Below are positions 55,849 to 64,000 of a DNA stretch of 64,000 nt, in pieces (the stretch's first letter is position 1; each line of letters begins with the position of its first letter). The translations under genes were made by a program, and so were the position numbers. The notes under the pieces are model-generated. The model did not search any database, was not told the origin of the DNA, and saw nothing but the letters and a program-made list of their open reading frames with translations. Source of the stretch: Bog-473 sp963745665 (lineage in GTDB: Bacteria; Actinomycetota; Acidimicrobiia; Acidimicrobiales; RAAP-2); contig CAVUYE010000002.1 in the NCBI GenBank assembly GCA_963745665.1, positions 1,302,001 to 1,366,000 of the forward strand. The letters are read 5' to 3'.

Positions 55849-56811
55849 GGGGACTAGCGGATAGGCCGTGAGTCCGGGCTCCACCGGTTGCGCCAGTCGA
55901 TGAGCTTGGCGGTGATGAGCAGGGCGACCACCAGGCAGAGCTGAGCATGGCGGTGTCGGGTTCGCCGATCGGTGTTGCGACGGAGCTGGCCGTAGTTGGA
56001 GAGCCATGAATTGGTCCCTTCGACCACCCAGCGCAGCCCGAGTCGCATCGGCTGCTTCACTTTGTCGGCGACGCCGGGCCTCGAGCGGAGCTGGATGTTG
56101 AGATCGCCGAGGCCGCGACCGGCCAGCTGGGCGCGGACTTTGGGGTAGTCGTAACCACGGTCGAGGTGCAGGGTCTCGATCTCTTCGAGCAGTCCCGCCT
56201 GAGCCAGGTCGTCGAGGGTGGGGTCGAGCATCTTGACGTCGTTGCGGTTGGCGCCGTCGAGGGCCCAGCCGATCGGGATGCCGTGCGCATCGGTGGCGAT
56301 CGACCACTTCCAGCCGATTTTTGCCCGGTCCGTGGGGTTCTTGCCCGTGCCTTCGCCGCCACAGGGCGCCTTGTGCAAGGACCCGTCGAGTGCCACTTCG
56401 GAGAGATCGAGACCGATGATGCGGTCATAGGCGTGGACGGCGTGGCGGCGCAGGGCGTCGAACACGCCGGCGACGACCCACTCGTCACGGCGCGCTCGCA
56501 GCGTGGTATCGGATACCTGGTACTCGAGGATCGCCTCGACACTCACCCACGAACAGCCGGTGACCAGGCGGATGAGGATCCCCCAAAAGCACAACCGGTC
56601 CGAGACCCGCGGCCGGTGACAACCCAAGGGGTGGTTCTTCGGAGCCGGGGGGATCAGGGGCTCGATGACCGCCCAGATGGCATCTACCACTTCGGGCTCG
56701 AGTGCGCGCATTATGGGGGTGACCTCCACTTGGTCGTTGGTTGGGACGCACCCAGAATCAAATCTGGGCCATCACAACGACCGGTGGATGGTCACCTATC
56801 CGCGCGGCCCC
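55849..56811 (-). mobile_element. IS5-family insertion sequence, copy 3
   Basis: Same 963-bp length and same transposase as copies 1 and 2, inverted. Flanked by TTA (55846-55848 and 56812-56814), the 3-bp target duplication. It sits inside a chromosomal-looking gene beyond the array, so the IS moves outside the modules too. Confidence 0.92.
55854..56711 (-). CDS. IS5-family transposase (copy 3)
   Basis: Protein identical to the other two copies (285 aa, DDE residues Asp109, Asp184, Glu231). Intact. Confidence 0.93.
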   Translation of the reverse strand: MRALEPEVVDAIWAVIEPLIPPAPKNHPLGCHRPRVSDRLCFWGILIRLVTGCSWVSVEAILEYQVSDTTLRARRDEWVVAGVFDALRRHAVHAYDRIIGLDLSEVALDGSLHKAPCGGEGTGKNPTDRAKIGWKWSIATDAHGIPIGWALDGANRNDVKMLDPTLDDLAQAGLLEEIETLHLDRGYDYPKVRAQLAGRGLGDLNIQLRSRPGVADKVKQPMRLGLRWVVEGTNSWLSNYGQLRRNTDRRTRHRHAQLCLVVALLITAKLIDWRNRWSPDSRPIR

Positions 56812-56814
56812 TTA

Positions 56815-57336
56815 GTACCACCGAGTGAATCCCCGGCGGTGTGGACAGAGACTGCAGCGGGAGTGGTGCGCGAAACATCGCGCATGTCACAGGCGATTGG
56901 CGAGCTTGTAGTAGATGCCGAACGACGTCGGGGGCTCCAAGACGAAGTCGCCCATCTGGTGAGCCACAGTGATGAGATCATCGGCCGCTGGGCAGGAGTG
57001 ATGCTCAACGCCAATACCTATGCAGAGGTCATCGACCGTCACGTGGAGTTGGCTAGCGAGCTCCTTTGGCTGGGGAGTGTTCTCGACAATTCCGAGCCCC
57101 CCGACGATGTCCGCCGCCGAAAGCGAGCTCGGAGCCACCCGGCAGTCCAGTTGGAAACCCACATTGACGACGAGACGCTGATTCAAAGGGTGGTCGTGAT
57201 TGCCCAACTCGCCGAGGAACTCGATCGTCGCACACTTGCGAAAGCCTTTCGCATCGTTCCATTCGACTGGTGGGAGGCTCGCCTTGGGCTGGCTGCTTTC
57301 GGAGACGTACGAGAGGACCTTTTCCCCGGGATGTGA
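56815..57336 (+). pseudogene. Membrane protein gene, 3' part, split by IS5
   Basis: 173 codons after the IS, in frame with 55561-55848. Soluble, mainly helical and acidic/basic (M-S-Q-A-I-G-E-L-V-V-D-A-E-R-R-R, then L-V-S-H-S-D-E-I-I-G-R-W-A-G-V). Ends F-D-W-W-E-A-R-L-G-L. With the 5' part it would be a two-helix membrane protein with a cytoplasmic helical domain. Role unknown. Confidence 0.65.
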
Positions 57337-57468
57337 ACTGGTCCTGAAGTCGAATCGGATCAATGATGGACCGTCTAGTGCAGAGGCTTGTCCGATCGTC
57401 TATCCAACGGCTGTCGTTTTCGAGCTTACGGACGGCCCTCCAGGCCCGGCTCGCCATTGCCGCCCAGT

Positions 57469-58096
57469 TCACGATTTGCCCCCGAACCCATCCGCCATCT
57501 TGAGGTTGATCGAACCGGGCTGGGGGACGCCGGTGTTGCTGAACTTGGAAACGTAGCCGGTCTTCTTGGTACACAAGGTGGAGGCGGCCTGAAACGTCGG
57601 GTTGGCCGGATTCAAGTCACTCCCACTGCTTGCGTGGAACGTCTGGTTGTTGCCGGTCGTCGGGTCGGGATAGTCCGGGACGCCGTTGGCCCGCATGCAC
57701 TGGGCGAACTTCAGCGCGGTCGCCTCGTCCGACGACGCTGGCGGCGTACCGCCGCCCAGCGCCGTCTGTGCCGCGCTCAGGTAGGATCCGCACGCGCCAT
57801 TCTCGCCGCGCACCCCAACGCCGGCGCCCAGCGTGATCTGAATCACCTTGGTGGCATCCACGGTGGGGTCGACCTGGTCTGGATCCCCGTGGCTGCGCAT
57901 GCACGCGGCCCACTCGTCCAAAAGCTCGAGTCGGGCCGCCGGTGGGCATAGTGGTGGTGCTCACGGAGCCGTCGCCGCTGGTCTTGCCCAAGCTGGCGAC
58001 GTGAGGAGGGGTGGACCCCGAGCATGCGGCCAGCGCGATGGCGGCTCCCGCGACGAGGACCATGAGTCCGCCCCAACGTCGGCGCATCGTCGTCAT
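57469..58096 (-). pseudogene. Extracytoplasmic lipoprotein with a frameshift
   Basis: From ATG 58096: signal peptide and lipobox I-A-L-A-A-C, then a Thr/Ser linker. After a one-base shift near 57925-57932 the frame continues D-E-W-A-A-C-M-R-S-H-G-D-P and later C-M-R-A-N-G-V-P-D-Y-P-D-P to a stop at 57469. The same two C-M-R-x-x-G blocks occur in the intact lipoprotein at 61811-62587, so the two are paralogues at opposite ends of the efflux operon. The shift may be decay or a sequence error. Confidence 0.7.
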
Positions 58097-58241
58097 AACT
58101 GGACTCCTTGTGGCGAGATTGGATTGCGGTTCGAGGACTGCTTCCAGACAATTCGCATGGCCGACTGCGGCTCACCGAGATCGAACCTCGGTCGACCGCC
58201 GCGTGCGCACCACGGGATGCCCAGGTGAATTGTCACGAGGC

Positions 58242-59454
58242 TCATACCGTGCGCAATGCCTCGGTCGGCGACAGGCGGGCGGCGCGCATCGACGGGTAGA
58301 GGCCGGCCACAGCACCGATGACCAAGGCGGCACCCACGCCGCCATAGAGCGCCACCGCGGGGATCTGCACCGACCAGTGCTGGCTTCGCGCGTAGATAGC
58401 GGTGGCGGCCAAGCCGATGAGGGTGCCGGCGACGCCGCCGAGGACGCGAGAGGAGTACGGCTTCTGAGAGGAACTGCTCGGCCACGTGGCGCCGGGTGGC
58501 GCCGAGCGCCCGTCGCAGCCCGATCTCGGAGCGCCGTTCGAGGACCGAGATGACCATGACGTTGGCGATACCGACGCCGCCCACGAGCAGGGCCACGGCA
58601 CCGAGAGCTAGGAAGAGCCCGTTGTAGGCCCCTTTGGCCGCTACTTCGGCCTTCAAGATGTCCGCCGGCTCGGTCCACGCCACTGTGGTCGGGTTCTGCG
58701 GGTTCACGGTTTGCGGCAGCACGGCGGCCACGGCGCTGACCTGGGTGTACACGGCGCGGAGAAACAGCTCGGTGGGATGGCCGTCGAAGCCGAAGTACTG
58801 CTCGGCGATGGGAAAGCCGATGAAGGCCATCGAGTCCATCTGAGAGACCAGCTGCACAGGATTCAAGATGCCGACGACGGTGAACCATTGCCCGCCGATC
58901 CACACCTGCGTCGGCTGGGCCAGGTTCTCGATACCGAGCAGGCTGGCCGCCTCCGCTCCCAGGACGACCGCCGGGAAGTGGGCGGTGGCCCCGTTCAGAA
59001 AGGCGCCGTGGGCGATAGTGGCGCCGAGGGTGGCCGGCAGGGCGGCGTCGGTGGCGGTGAGCGAGATGCCGTTGGTGTCGATGCTCGGCACAAGAGGCGT
59101 GCGGTACACGTAGGTATTGGAGATGGCGCCGATCTCGGTCACGTCCGTGACCGGTCCGATGCGCGCCACCATGCCCTCGGAGGTGGTGGGCAGCTCGGTC
59201 TGCTGACCGAAGGCGGTGCTGGAGGCCTGGACGGTGAGGAGGTTGCCGAGCTGCCCCAGCTCGTTGAGCAGACCGGTCTTCGACGACTGGGAGATGCCGA
59301 GCACGCCGACGATCGCCGCGATGCCGATGCTGATCCCGAGGGCGGACAGCACCGCTCGCACCCGCCGACTGCGCAGCCCGAGGCTCCCGACCCGGAGCAG
59401 GTCGCGGCCGGTCAACCGGGACCCGCCGGCTTCACGCACCGGTCGGCGCATCAC
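58242..59454 (-). pseudogene. MacB/FtsX-type ABC permease with a frameshift
   Basis: N-terminal part from ATG 59454: first helix (V-L-S-A-L-G-I-S-I-G-I-A-A-I-V-G-V), periplasmic MacB-like domain, second helix (L-F-L-A-L-G-A-V-A-L-L-V-G-G-V-G-I-A-N), then E-R-R-S-E-I-G-L-R-R-A-L-G-A, ending L-S-E-A-V-L-L-S. An extra base near 58450 shifts the frame; the rest (V-L-G-G-V-A-G-T-L-I-G, M-R-A-A-R-L-S-P-T-E-A-L) is intact in another frame to 58242. Without correction the transporter lacks its last two helices. It overlaps the ATPase gene by 23 bases. Confidence 0.78.
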
Positions 59455-60172
59455 CGATGATCCTCCCGTCTTTGATCTCGACGCGCCGCTCCATGGCAGC
59501 GGCTACCTCGTGGTCGTGGGTGATGACGACGATGGTCGTGCCCTCGTCGTGCAGCTCGCGCAAGAGCTCGAGGATGGACGCCCCCGTCGCCGAGTCGAGG
59601 TTCCCGGTCGGCTCGTCGGCCATGACCAGGGCGGGACGGCCGGCCAGGGCCCGGGCGATGGCGGTGCGCTGCTGCTCGCCGCCCGAGAGCTGGTTCGGCC
59701 GGTGGCCCATGCGGTGGCCGAGCCCGACCCGCTCGATGGCCGCCTGCGCCAACTGTCGGCGCTCGGCCAGGCGCCCGCCCCGGTAGAGCAAGCCGTCGGC
59801 GACGTTGTCGAGCACGCTCAGGCCGTCGAGTAGGAAGAACTGCTGGAAGACGAAGCCGAGGCGCCGGGCGCGGAGCCCCGAGAGCTGGGGGTCCGACATG
59901 GTCGAGGTGTCCTCCCCGGCGATGCGGACCACGCCGCCGCTGGGCCGTTCGAGGGTGCCCATCACATGGAGCAGGGTGCTCTTGCCCGACCCCGACGGAC
60001 CAACGATGGCGACCAGGTCGCCCTCGTCGACGCGCAGGTCGACGCCGGCCAGGGCCACGACCGGAGGGTCGCCGGGGTACTCCTTCACCACGTCGACCAG
60101 CTCGAGGACCGGCACCTTGGCAGGCGCCTGGGCCGGAAGCGGGAGGGTCGGGTCCGGGAGCATCAGACTCAT
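59432..60172 (-). CDS. ABC transporter ATP-binding protein (MacB/LolD type)
   Basis: 246 aa. Walker A G-P-S-G-S-G-K-S-T, Q-loop Q-Q-F-F, signature L-S-G-G-E-Q-Q-R, Walker B L-V-M-A-D-E-P-T-G-N-L-D and the H-loop I-T-H-D are intact. It powers the FtsX-like permease downstream and works with the adaptor upstream (ATGA overlap at 60169-60172). MacB-type machines export antibiotics, peptides or lipids. In this Gram-positive-type context the adaptor would act within the wall zone. Confidence 0.93.
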   Translation of the reverse strand: MSLMLPDPTLPLPAQAPAKVPVLELVDVVKEYPGDPPVVALAGVDLRVDEGDLVAIVGPSGSGKSTLLHVMGTLERPSGGVVRIAGEDTSTMSDPQLSGLRARRLGFVFQQFFLLDGLSVLDNVADGLLYRGGRLAERRQLAQAAIERVGLGHRMGHRPNQLSGGEQQRTAIARALAGRPALVMADEPTGNLDSATGASILELLRELHDEGTTIVVITHDHEVAAAMERRVEIKDGRIIGDAPTGA

Positions 60173-61818
60173 GACGACGGCACCTGGACGCGCATGCCGG
60201 CGCTGATGCCCGAGCCGCTCACTTGGACCAGGTTGTTGGCGTAGAGGCCGGTGGTGACCCCGACAAGGTGGCTGGTGCTGCCGGTCACCACGTCTACGCC
60301 GTAGCCACCGCCTTGGAGGGCCAAGAGAGCGTTCACCGGCACGGCCAAGACGTTGCTGGCGGTTTGCGTGGTGATGTTGACGTTCACCGGGGCCTGGTCC
60401 AAGGTGGCCGACTCCGGCGTGCTGTCCAAGGTGATGGTGACCGGTACCGTCGGGCCCGAGTCGCTGCCGCTTCCACCCGACGAGCAGGTCGATGTGCTGG
60501 CCGAACTGCTGCCGCTCTGCGCGCCGGTGCCGGACCCGGTACCTGCGCCGCTCGGACAGGTGGCCACGTTGCCGACCGTCTCGATATGCCCACCCACGCT
60601 CGAGGTTCCGTTGGGCAGCACGATCGAGACCGTGTCACCGGGCTTCACCAGGTACTCCTGGGAGACGTCGAGGTCGACGGTCACGATGGGCGTGGTGCTC
60701 GTGGCTGTGAGCACCGTGCCACCGCCACCGCCACCGCCACCGCCACCGCCACCGCCACCGCCACTGCCACCGCCGCTGGCTCCCCCGCCGCCACCGCCTC
60801 CGACTGACGAGCCGACCGACGGTGTGACCGCGGTGACCCGGATGGGACCGGGCTCGAAGACCACCGCGCCGAGCAGGATCTCGCCGATCGCCGGGAGCCC
60901 CAGCGCCGCCTGCCAACGTTGTACAGCGGCGGCCGTGGCCGACGAATAGTGGTTGGATTGGGTCAAGTCCGCGCCGTAGCCGAGGGCGATCAGGTCGGCG
61001 GTCAGCTCGCCCACGTCCGCACCGTCGGACATGCCGACCGAGAAGGCTCTGTAGGCGGCGACGGATCCGTAGAGGAGGGGCACCGCTTCGTCGCTGACCG
61101 AGTAGACGGACTGGTCCTCCTTGATGACATCGCCCACGGTGGGGAGCGCGGTGTAGGTCGTGCCCGGGTTCTGCGCGCTCGCTTGCGCCAGCGCCAGCGT
61201 GGCTTGATCACCCCGCAGCTGCGTCTGGTCGGAGGCGACCTTGGCCTGGTTCTGGTCGTGGTCGCGGGTCGCTGCGTCCTGGGCGCTGGCGAGTTGCTGG
61301 TCGGACTGGGTCAGCTGAGCCTGGGCCTGACTGACCTTCTGGGTGTCCGAGCTGCACGCCGGGCCTGCTGCGCCTATCCCGGCGCAGTCCTGGGCTTGGC
61401 TCGCCTGGTCCGCGCTCAAGGTGGACTGCGCGGCGCCGACGCCGCTCTGGGCCGCAGCGATCGCCTCGTTGTCGGCCGTCGAGGCGTCGGCTTCGGTCTG
61501 CTCGTCGGCTGAGAGGTTCTCTTGGTCCTTGGCCACGGCCTGTTGGTCCTGGACAATCTGCTGGGTGCTCGTCCCGGATGGGGCGGCGATGGTGTAGGAA
61601 CCATCGAAGCCGATGGAGCCGCCCTCCTGCACCGAGGTGGCGAGCGTGGTCCGCACCACCGCGGCGGTGCTCACCGAGCCGTTGGCCCCCGACGCCGACG
61701 CCGGACTGTCGCTATTGCCGCCGGTGGACACAGCTATCGCGCCGGCTACCGCTCCTCCGACCAGGGCGCCGGCGATGGTCGCCATGGCGACGATCCGCTT
61801 CGGGGAGTACTCAGCCAT
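60169..61818 (-). CDS. Efflux adaptor (membrane-fusion-protein-like) with an embedded peptidoglycan-binding-like domain
   Basis: 549 aa. One N-terminal membrane helix (8-30), a long Gln/Asp/Ala-rich coiled coil (~85-215, with D-C-A-G-I-G-A-A-G-P-A-C inside), then a PG_binding_1-like segment (G-E-L-T-A-D-L-I-A-L-G-Y-G, A-A-V-Q-R-W-Q-A-A-L-G), a poly-Gly linker, a lipoyl/beta-barrel-like region and a conserved C-terminal domain (V-L-A-V-P-V-N-A-L-L-A-L). This is the layout of actinobacterial adaptors of MacB-like pumps, anchoring the pump to the wall. Intact, between two lipoprotein genes. Confidence 0.85.
   Translation of the reverse strand: MAEYSPKRIVAMATIAGALVGGAVAGAIAVSTGGNSDSPASASGANGSVSTAAVVRTTLATSVQEGGSIGFDGSYTIAAPSGTSTQQIVQDQQAVAKDQENLSADEQTEADASTADNEAIAAAQSGVGAAQSTLSADQASQAQDCAGIGAAGPACSSDTQKVSQAQAQLTQSDQQLASAQDAATRDHDQNQAKVASDQTQLRGDQATLALAQASAQNPGTTYTALPTVGDVIKEDQSVYSVSDEAVPLLYGSVAAYRAFSVGMSDGADVGELTADLIALGYGADLTQSNHYSSATAAAVQRWQAALGLPAIGEILLGAVVFEPGPIRVTAVTPSVGSSVGGGGGGGASGGGSGGGGGGGGGGGGGGGTVLTATSTTPIVTVDLDVSQEYLVKPGDTVSIVLPNGTSSVGGHIETVGNVATCPSGAGTGSGTGAQSGSSSASTSTCSSGGSGSDSGPTVPVTITLDSTPESATLDQAPVNVNITTQTASNVLAVPVNALLALQGGGYGVDVVTGSTSHLVGVTTGLYANNLVQVSGSGISAGMRVQVPSS
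60718..60770. repeat. Hexanucleotide repeat (CCACCG)n in the adaptor gene
   Basis: About eight to nine tandem GCCACC/CCACCG units encoding a run of 15 Gly on the minus strand. Being a multiple of three, length changes keep the frame and only alter linker length. Confidence 0.85.
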
Positions 61819-62587
61819 GGGAACCCGACCCGCCGAGGCCGCTCTGCACGGGGACTCCCCCCCCAGGCAGGTTGCCAGGGATCGGTCCGTTGGGCCCTAT
61901 CCCAGCGCTTGAAACAGAGACGTCGCCCGGCGGTCCCGTGCCGGCGCTCCACCACGCCGGCGCGTTGATCTGGTGGCTACAAATCTTGTCGGCGGTCACA
62001 AACGACGCGCTGTTCGGGTCCACGCCGGCGGCCCTGAAGTTGCTCTCGCCATTGGCTCCGGGGTTGGGGAAGTTGGGGACCCCGTGGGTCCGCATGCAGT
62101 CGTAGTACTGCATCAACTGCGCCTGGGTCGGCGGGGGCGCAACGGGGTTGGCCGCCCGCAGGACGTTCTCGGCGGCCAGCTCGTACTGGCTACAGGGGCC
62201 GGTGCTGCCGTGCGCCTCCGAGGAGATCGAGTTATCAGTAACCCCTTGCGGGATGGTGATGTTGATCACCCCGTACTGATCGATCGTCGGGTCGGTCTGG
62301 TTGGGATCCCCATTGACCCGCATGCAAGTAGCCCACTCGTCCATCAGCTGGGTCGCGTTGCCCCCCTTTGGCGCGGTCTTCGTCCTCGCGCCGCCATGGC
62401 TGCCCTGGGTAGTCGTGGTCGTCTCCAACGTGGCGACGTGCGGTGAGTCCGGCGATCCACCACTGCAGGCGGTCAGTCCGATGGCTGCGGTCGCAAGAAC
62501 CAACGCGAGGCCACCGCATCTCAAGCGGATCCGGGTCCGCCCCAAGTTGGGGACACCACTCGGGGTGACGGCATGGTCGTCGTGCAT
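61811..62587 (-). CDS. Extracytoplasmic lipoprotein of the efflux operon
   Basis: 258 aa. Signal peptide with lipobox I-G-L-T-A-C (Cys about 43), a Thr-rich linker, then two C-M-R-x-x-G-x-P blocks (D-E-W-A-T-C-M-R-V-N-G-D-P near 87; Y-D-C-M-R-T-H-G-V-P near 165) and a Gly/Pro-rich end. Family of actinobacterial lipoproteins, function unknown to me. It overlaps the adaptor gene by eight bases and heads the operon. Divergent from the OmpR-type regulator, which probably controls it. Confidence 0.78.
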   Translation of the reverse strand: MHDDHAVTPSGVPNLGRTRIRLRCGGLALVLATAAIGLTACSGGSPDSPHVATLETTTTTQGSHGGARTKTAPKGGNATQLMDEWATCMRVNGDPNQTDPTIDQYGVINITIPQGVTDNSISSEAHGSTGPCSQYELAAENVLRAANPVAPPPTQAQLMQYYDCMRTHGVPNFPNPGANGESNFRAAGVDPNSASFVTADKICSHQINAPAWWSAGTGPPGDVSVSSAGIGPNGPIPGNLPGGGVPVQSGLGGSGSHG

Positions 62588-62610
62588 CGGGACCGTTGTA
62601 CGAAAGTCGG

Positions 62611-62663
62611 GGTCACACGCACGTCACACGTGTGACCTTCGTGTGACCTGCGACCTGCGAATC
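62611..62663. promoter_or_regulatory. Operator region between efflux operon and response regulator
   Basis: Palindrome GTCACACGTGTGAC (62623-62636) flanked by GGTCACAC (62611) and repeats TGTGACC at 62631, 62642 and 62664. Two of these are exactly 11 bases apart. Tandem repeats with one-turn spacing are typical OmpR-family binding sites. Confidence 0.7.
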
Positions 62664-62743
62664 TGTGACCCAGGTGAATCACGTTCCGTAGGTCGCCACC
62701 CATCCGGCCCTGCTCGGTGTCAGGCTTGTGACCAGGAGAAACC

Positions 62744-63406
62744 ATGAGAGTACTGGTAGCAGAAGACCACGAACGCCTGGCCCGATCGGTGGCAGCCGGG
62801 CTGCGGCGCTACGGGATGACCGTGGACCTTGCCTTCGACGGCGACGACGCGCTCGCGCAGTTGGCAGATTGCCGCTACGACGTCGTGATCTTGGACCGGG
62901 ACCTCCCGGGCACCCACGGTGACGACGTCTGCCGAAGCATCGCGGCCCAGCGCTCAGAGAGTCGGGTGCTCATGCTCACCGCCGCCGGCTCAGTGAGGGA
63001 CCGCGTCGAGGGCCTCGGGTTGGGCGCGGACGACTATCTGCCCAAGCCGTTCGACTTTTCCGAGATGGTGGCCCGCGTCCAAGCGTTGGGACGTCGACCC
63101 GGGTCTCCGCAGACAGGCCGTTTGGGCTCCGGTGACCTGCAGCTCGACCCAGCAAAGCGAGTGGTCACCCGAGGCGGGAGAACACTCGCCCTTCGACCCA
63201 AGGAGTTTGCGGTCCTCGAATGTTTGCTTGTTGCCGAGGGCAAACCGGTGTCGGCAGAGGAGCTGCTGGAACGAGTGTGGGATTCTGTGACGGATCCCTT
63301 CACGACGACCGTCAAAGCGACCGTCAATCGTCTACGGGCCAAGCTCGGGGAGCCGTCCGTTATCGAGACCGTCCGCGACAGCGGCTACCGCATCGGAGGA
63401 CCATGA
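62744..63406 (+). CDS. OmpR/PhoB-family response regulator
   Basis: 220 aa. Receiver with A-E-D-H (acidic pocket), phospho-acceptor Asp in V-V-I-L-D-R-D-L near 51, and Lys in L-P-K-P-F; C-terminal winged helix (L-R-P-K-E-F-A-V-L-E-C-L, V-K-A-T-V-N-R-L-R-A-K-L, D-S-G-Y-R-I). Intact. ATG 62744 follows AGGAGAAACC. Stop overlaps the kinase ATG (ATGA). Controls the divergent efflux operon by position, as CseB/MprA-like systems do for envelope stress. Confidence 0.93.
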   Translation: MRVLVAEDHERLARSVAAGLRRYGMTVDLAFDGDDALAQLADCRYDVVILDRDLPGTHGDDVCRSIAAQRSESRVLMLTAAGSVRDRVEGLGLGADDYLPKPFDFSEMVARVQALGRRPGSPQTGRLGSGDLQLDPAKRVVTRGGRTLALRPKEFAVLECLLVAEGKPVSAEELLERVWDSVTDPFTTTVKATVNRLRAKLGEPSVIETVRDSGYRIGGP

Positions 63407-64000
63407 TGGCCATCTCCCATCCTGAGCGCAGACGGCCAGCCTGGCTGCACATGCCAAGGCGCACGGCCCGGATCCGCCTCGCCGCATTGTACGGTGGGCT
63501 GTTTCTGATCTCCGGCGCCGCGTTGGTTGCCGTCACCTACCTCCTCTTTGAGCGGGCGACCACATTCACGAAGCCAGCGTTACCCGAGATCCCGCGCACG
63601 CCGTCACTCCAGGATCTGGAGAACCTTCCGCTCCCAAAGGCGTTCGCGGCGGTGACAAACGACCAAAGTCAGGTGATCCACAGCCTGAATCTGCTCGGAC
63701 AAGCAGCAGCAGGGGGTCCGCTGTCGTCGACCAATCATCCGCTTGAACTCTCCGGGCCCGTCGCCTCCTTGGAATCTCGCCTGGAACAGGATCAGCACCA
63801 GCTGGCGCAGGCCACCAACCACCTGGCGCAGGGGGTGCACCAACTAGCCCAAGCGGGAACGATCGAAGCGGCACAGCGCGCCACTGACTCACACCAACTG
63901 CTGGTGATCTCGGCCATTGCGCTCGGGATCGTCGCCGTGCTGGCCCTCCTCGTTGGCTGGCTCCTCGCCGGCAGAATGCTGCAACCCATCCGGACGATCA
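63403..64000 (+). CDS. Sensor histidine kinase (3' truncated by window end)
   Basis: 199 codons visible. N-terminal membrane helix (R-I-R-L-A-A-L-Y-G-G-L-F-L-I-S-G-A-A-L-V-A split around 28-48), an extracytoplasmic loop of ~105 residues with a Gln/His-rich helix (Q-H-Q-L-A-Q-A-T-N-H-L-A-Q), a second helix (~175-190) and the start of a HAMP domain (G-R-M-L-Q-P-I-R-T-I). The catalytic part lies beyond base 64000. Partner of the OmpR-type regulator by ATGA overlap. Confidence 0.9.
   Translation, partial: MMAISHPERRRPAWLHMPRRTARIRLAALYGGLFLISGAALVAVTYLLFERATTFTKPALPEIPRTPSLQDLENLPLPKAFAAVTNDQSQVIHSLNLLGQAAAGGPLSSTNHPLELSGPVASLESRLEQDQHQLAQATNHLAQGVHQLAQAGTIEAAQRATDSHQLLVISAIALGIVAVLALLVGWLLAGRMLQPIRTI

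Noticed and set aside
60718..60770. CRISPR-like repeat
   Set aside because: Pure hexanucleotide repeat without spacers, inside a coding frame; it encodes poly-glycine. No CRISPR array or cas gene was seen in the window.

Overview
The window is high-GC actinobacterial DNA. Acidimicrobiia or a close relative is the best guess: two secreted proteins carry the G-Y-W-L-V/I-x-S-D-G-G-x-F-A-F-G repeat common in that class, and the gene set includes a WS/DGAT wax-ester/triacylglycerol synthase, an Orn-type oligoribonuclease and a DosRS-like two-component pair. No ribosomal or other phylogenetic marker is present, so the placement is inference.

Layout. (1) 1-9722 is ordinary chromosome: end of a repeat protein, HAD phosphatase, crotonase, 1-Cys peroxiredoxin, acyl-CoA ligase, orn, dut, WS/DGAT, a secreted Ser/Gly-rich protein and a methyltransferase. 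(2) At 9723-9794 lies an intact tRNA-Gly(GCC). From its 3' half on, the next ~41 kb is a tandem array of accessory modules separated by partial copies of the tRNA 3' half, all in the same orientation (23183, 30290, 46559, 47691, 50213). Remnants of tyrosine integrases follow three of the copies, and a conserved palindrome-containing right end precedes two, with an orphan copy at 55260. This looks like repeated integration into one tRNA gene.

Module contents. A (9803-23182): interrupted integrase; IS256; an IS5 / NF041680-type element / IS5 nest; a frameshifted cation-efflux gene; a MerR regulator coupled to a 22-residue peptide with nine cysteines; a BlaI/M56-protease pair divergent from ctaG, sco1 and a large membrane protein. 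B (23238-30289): a PadR-ABC-lipoprotein operon divergent from a GntR/ABC-ATPase single reading frame plus permease. C (30336-46558): a decayed HigB/XRE toxin-antitoxin locus, a DUF6933-like gene, then a hypoxia/dormancy-like block of alcohol dehydrogenase, a six-gene operon (universal stress protein to phosphoketolase and acetate kinase), an HTH-flavin-binding protein, a DosS-like kinase, a DosR-like regulator, and a split cytochrome b with partner proteins. Palindromes of the GGGAC-N4-GTCCC type, like the mycobacterial DosR box, lie before several of these genes. D (46601-47690) holds one gene, an acyl-ACP desaturase. E (47737-50212) holds one gene, a giant secreted repeat protein. F (50247 to about 55300): Ca2+/cation exchanger, DUF4118 protein, peroxiredoxin/TetR pair and ECF sigma/zinc anti-sigma pair.

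(3) From about 55300 to the end the DNA seems to return to chromosome: a membrane-protein gene split by a third identical IS5 copy, then a tripartite ABC efflux operon (two lipoproteins, adaptor, ATPase, permease; two of the five are frameshifted) divergent from an OmpR-type regulator and its histidine kinase, which runs off the window.

The cargo centres on redox, metal and low-oxygen stress. Several genes carry single-base frameshifts. These could be real decay or assembly errors, and reads would be needed to tell.
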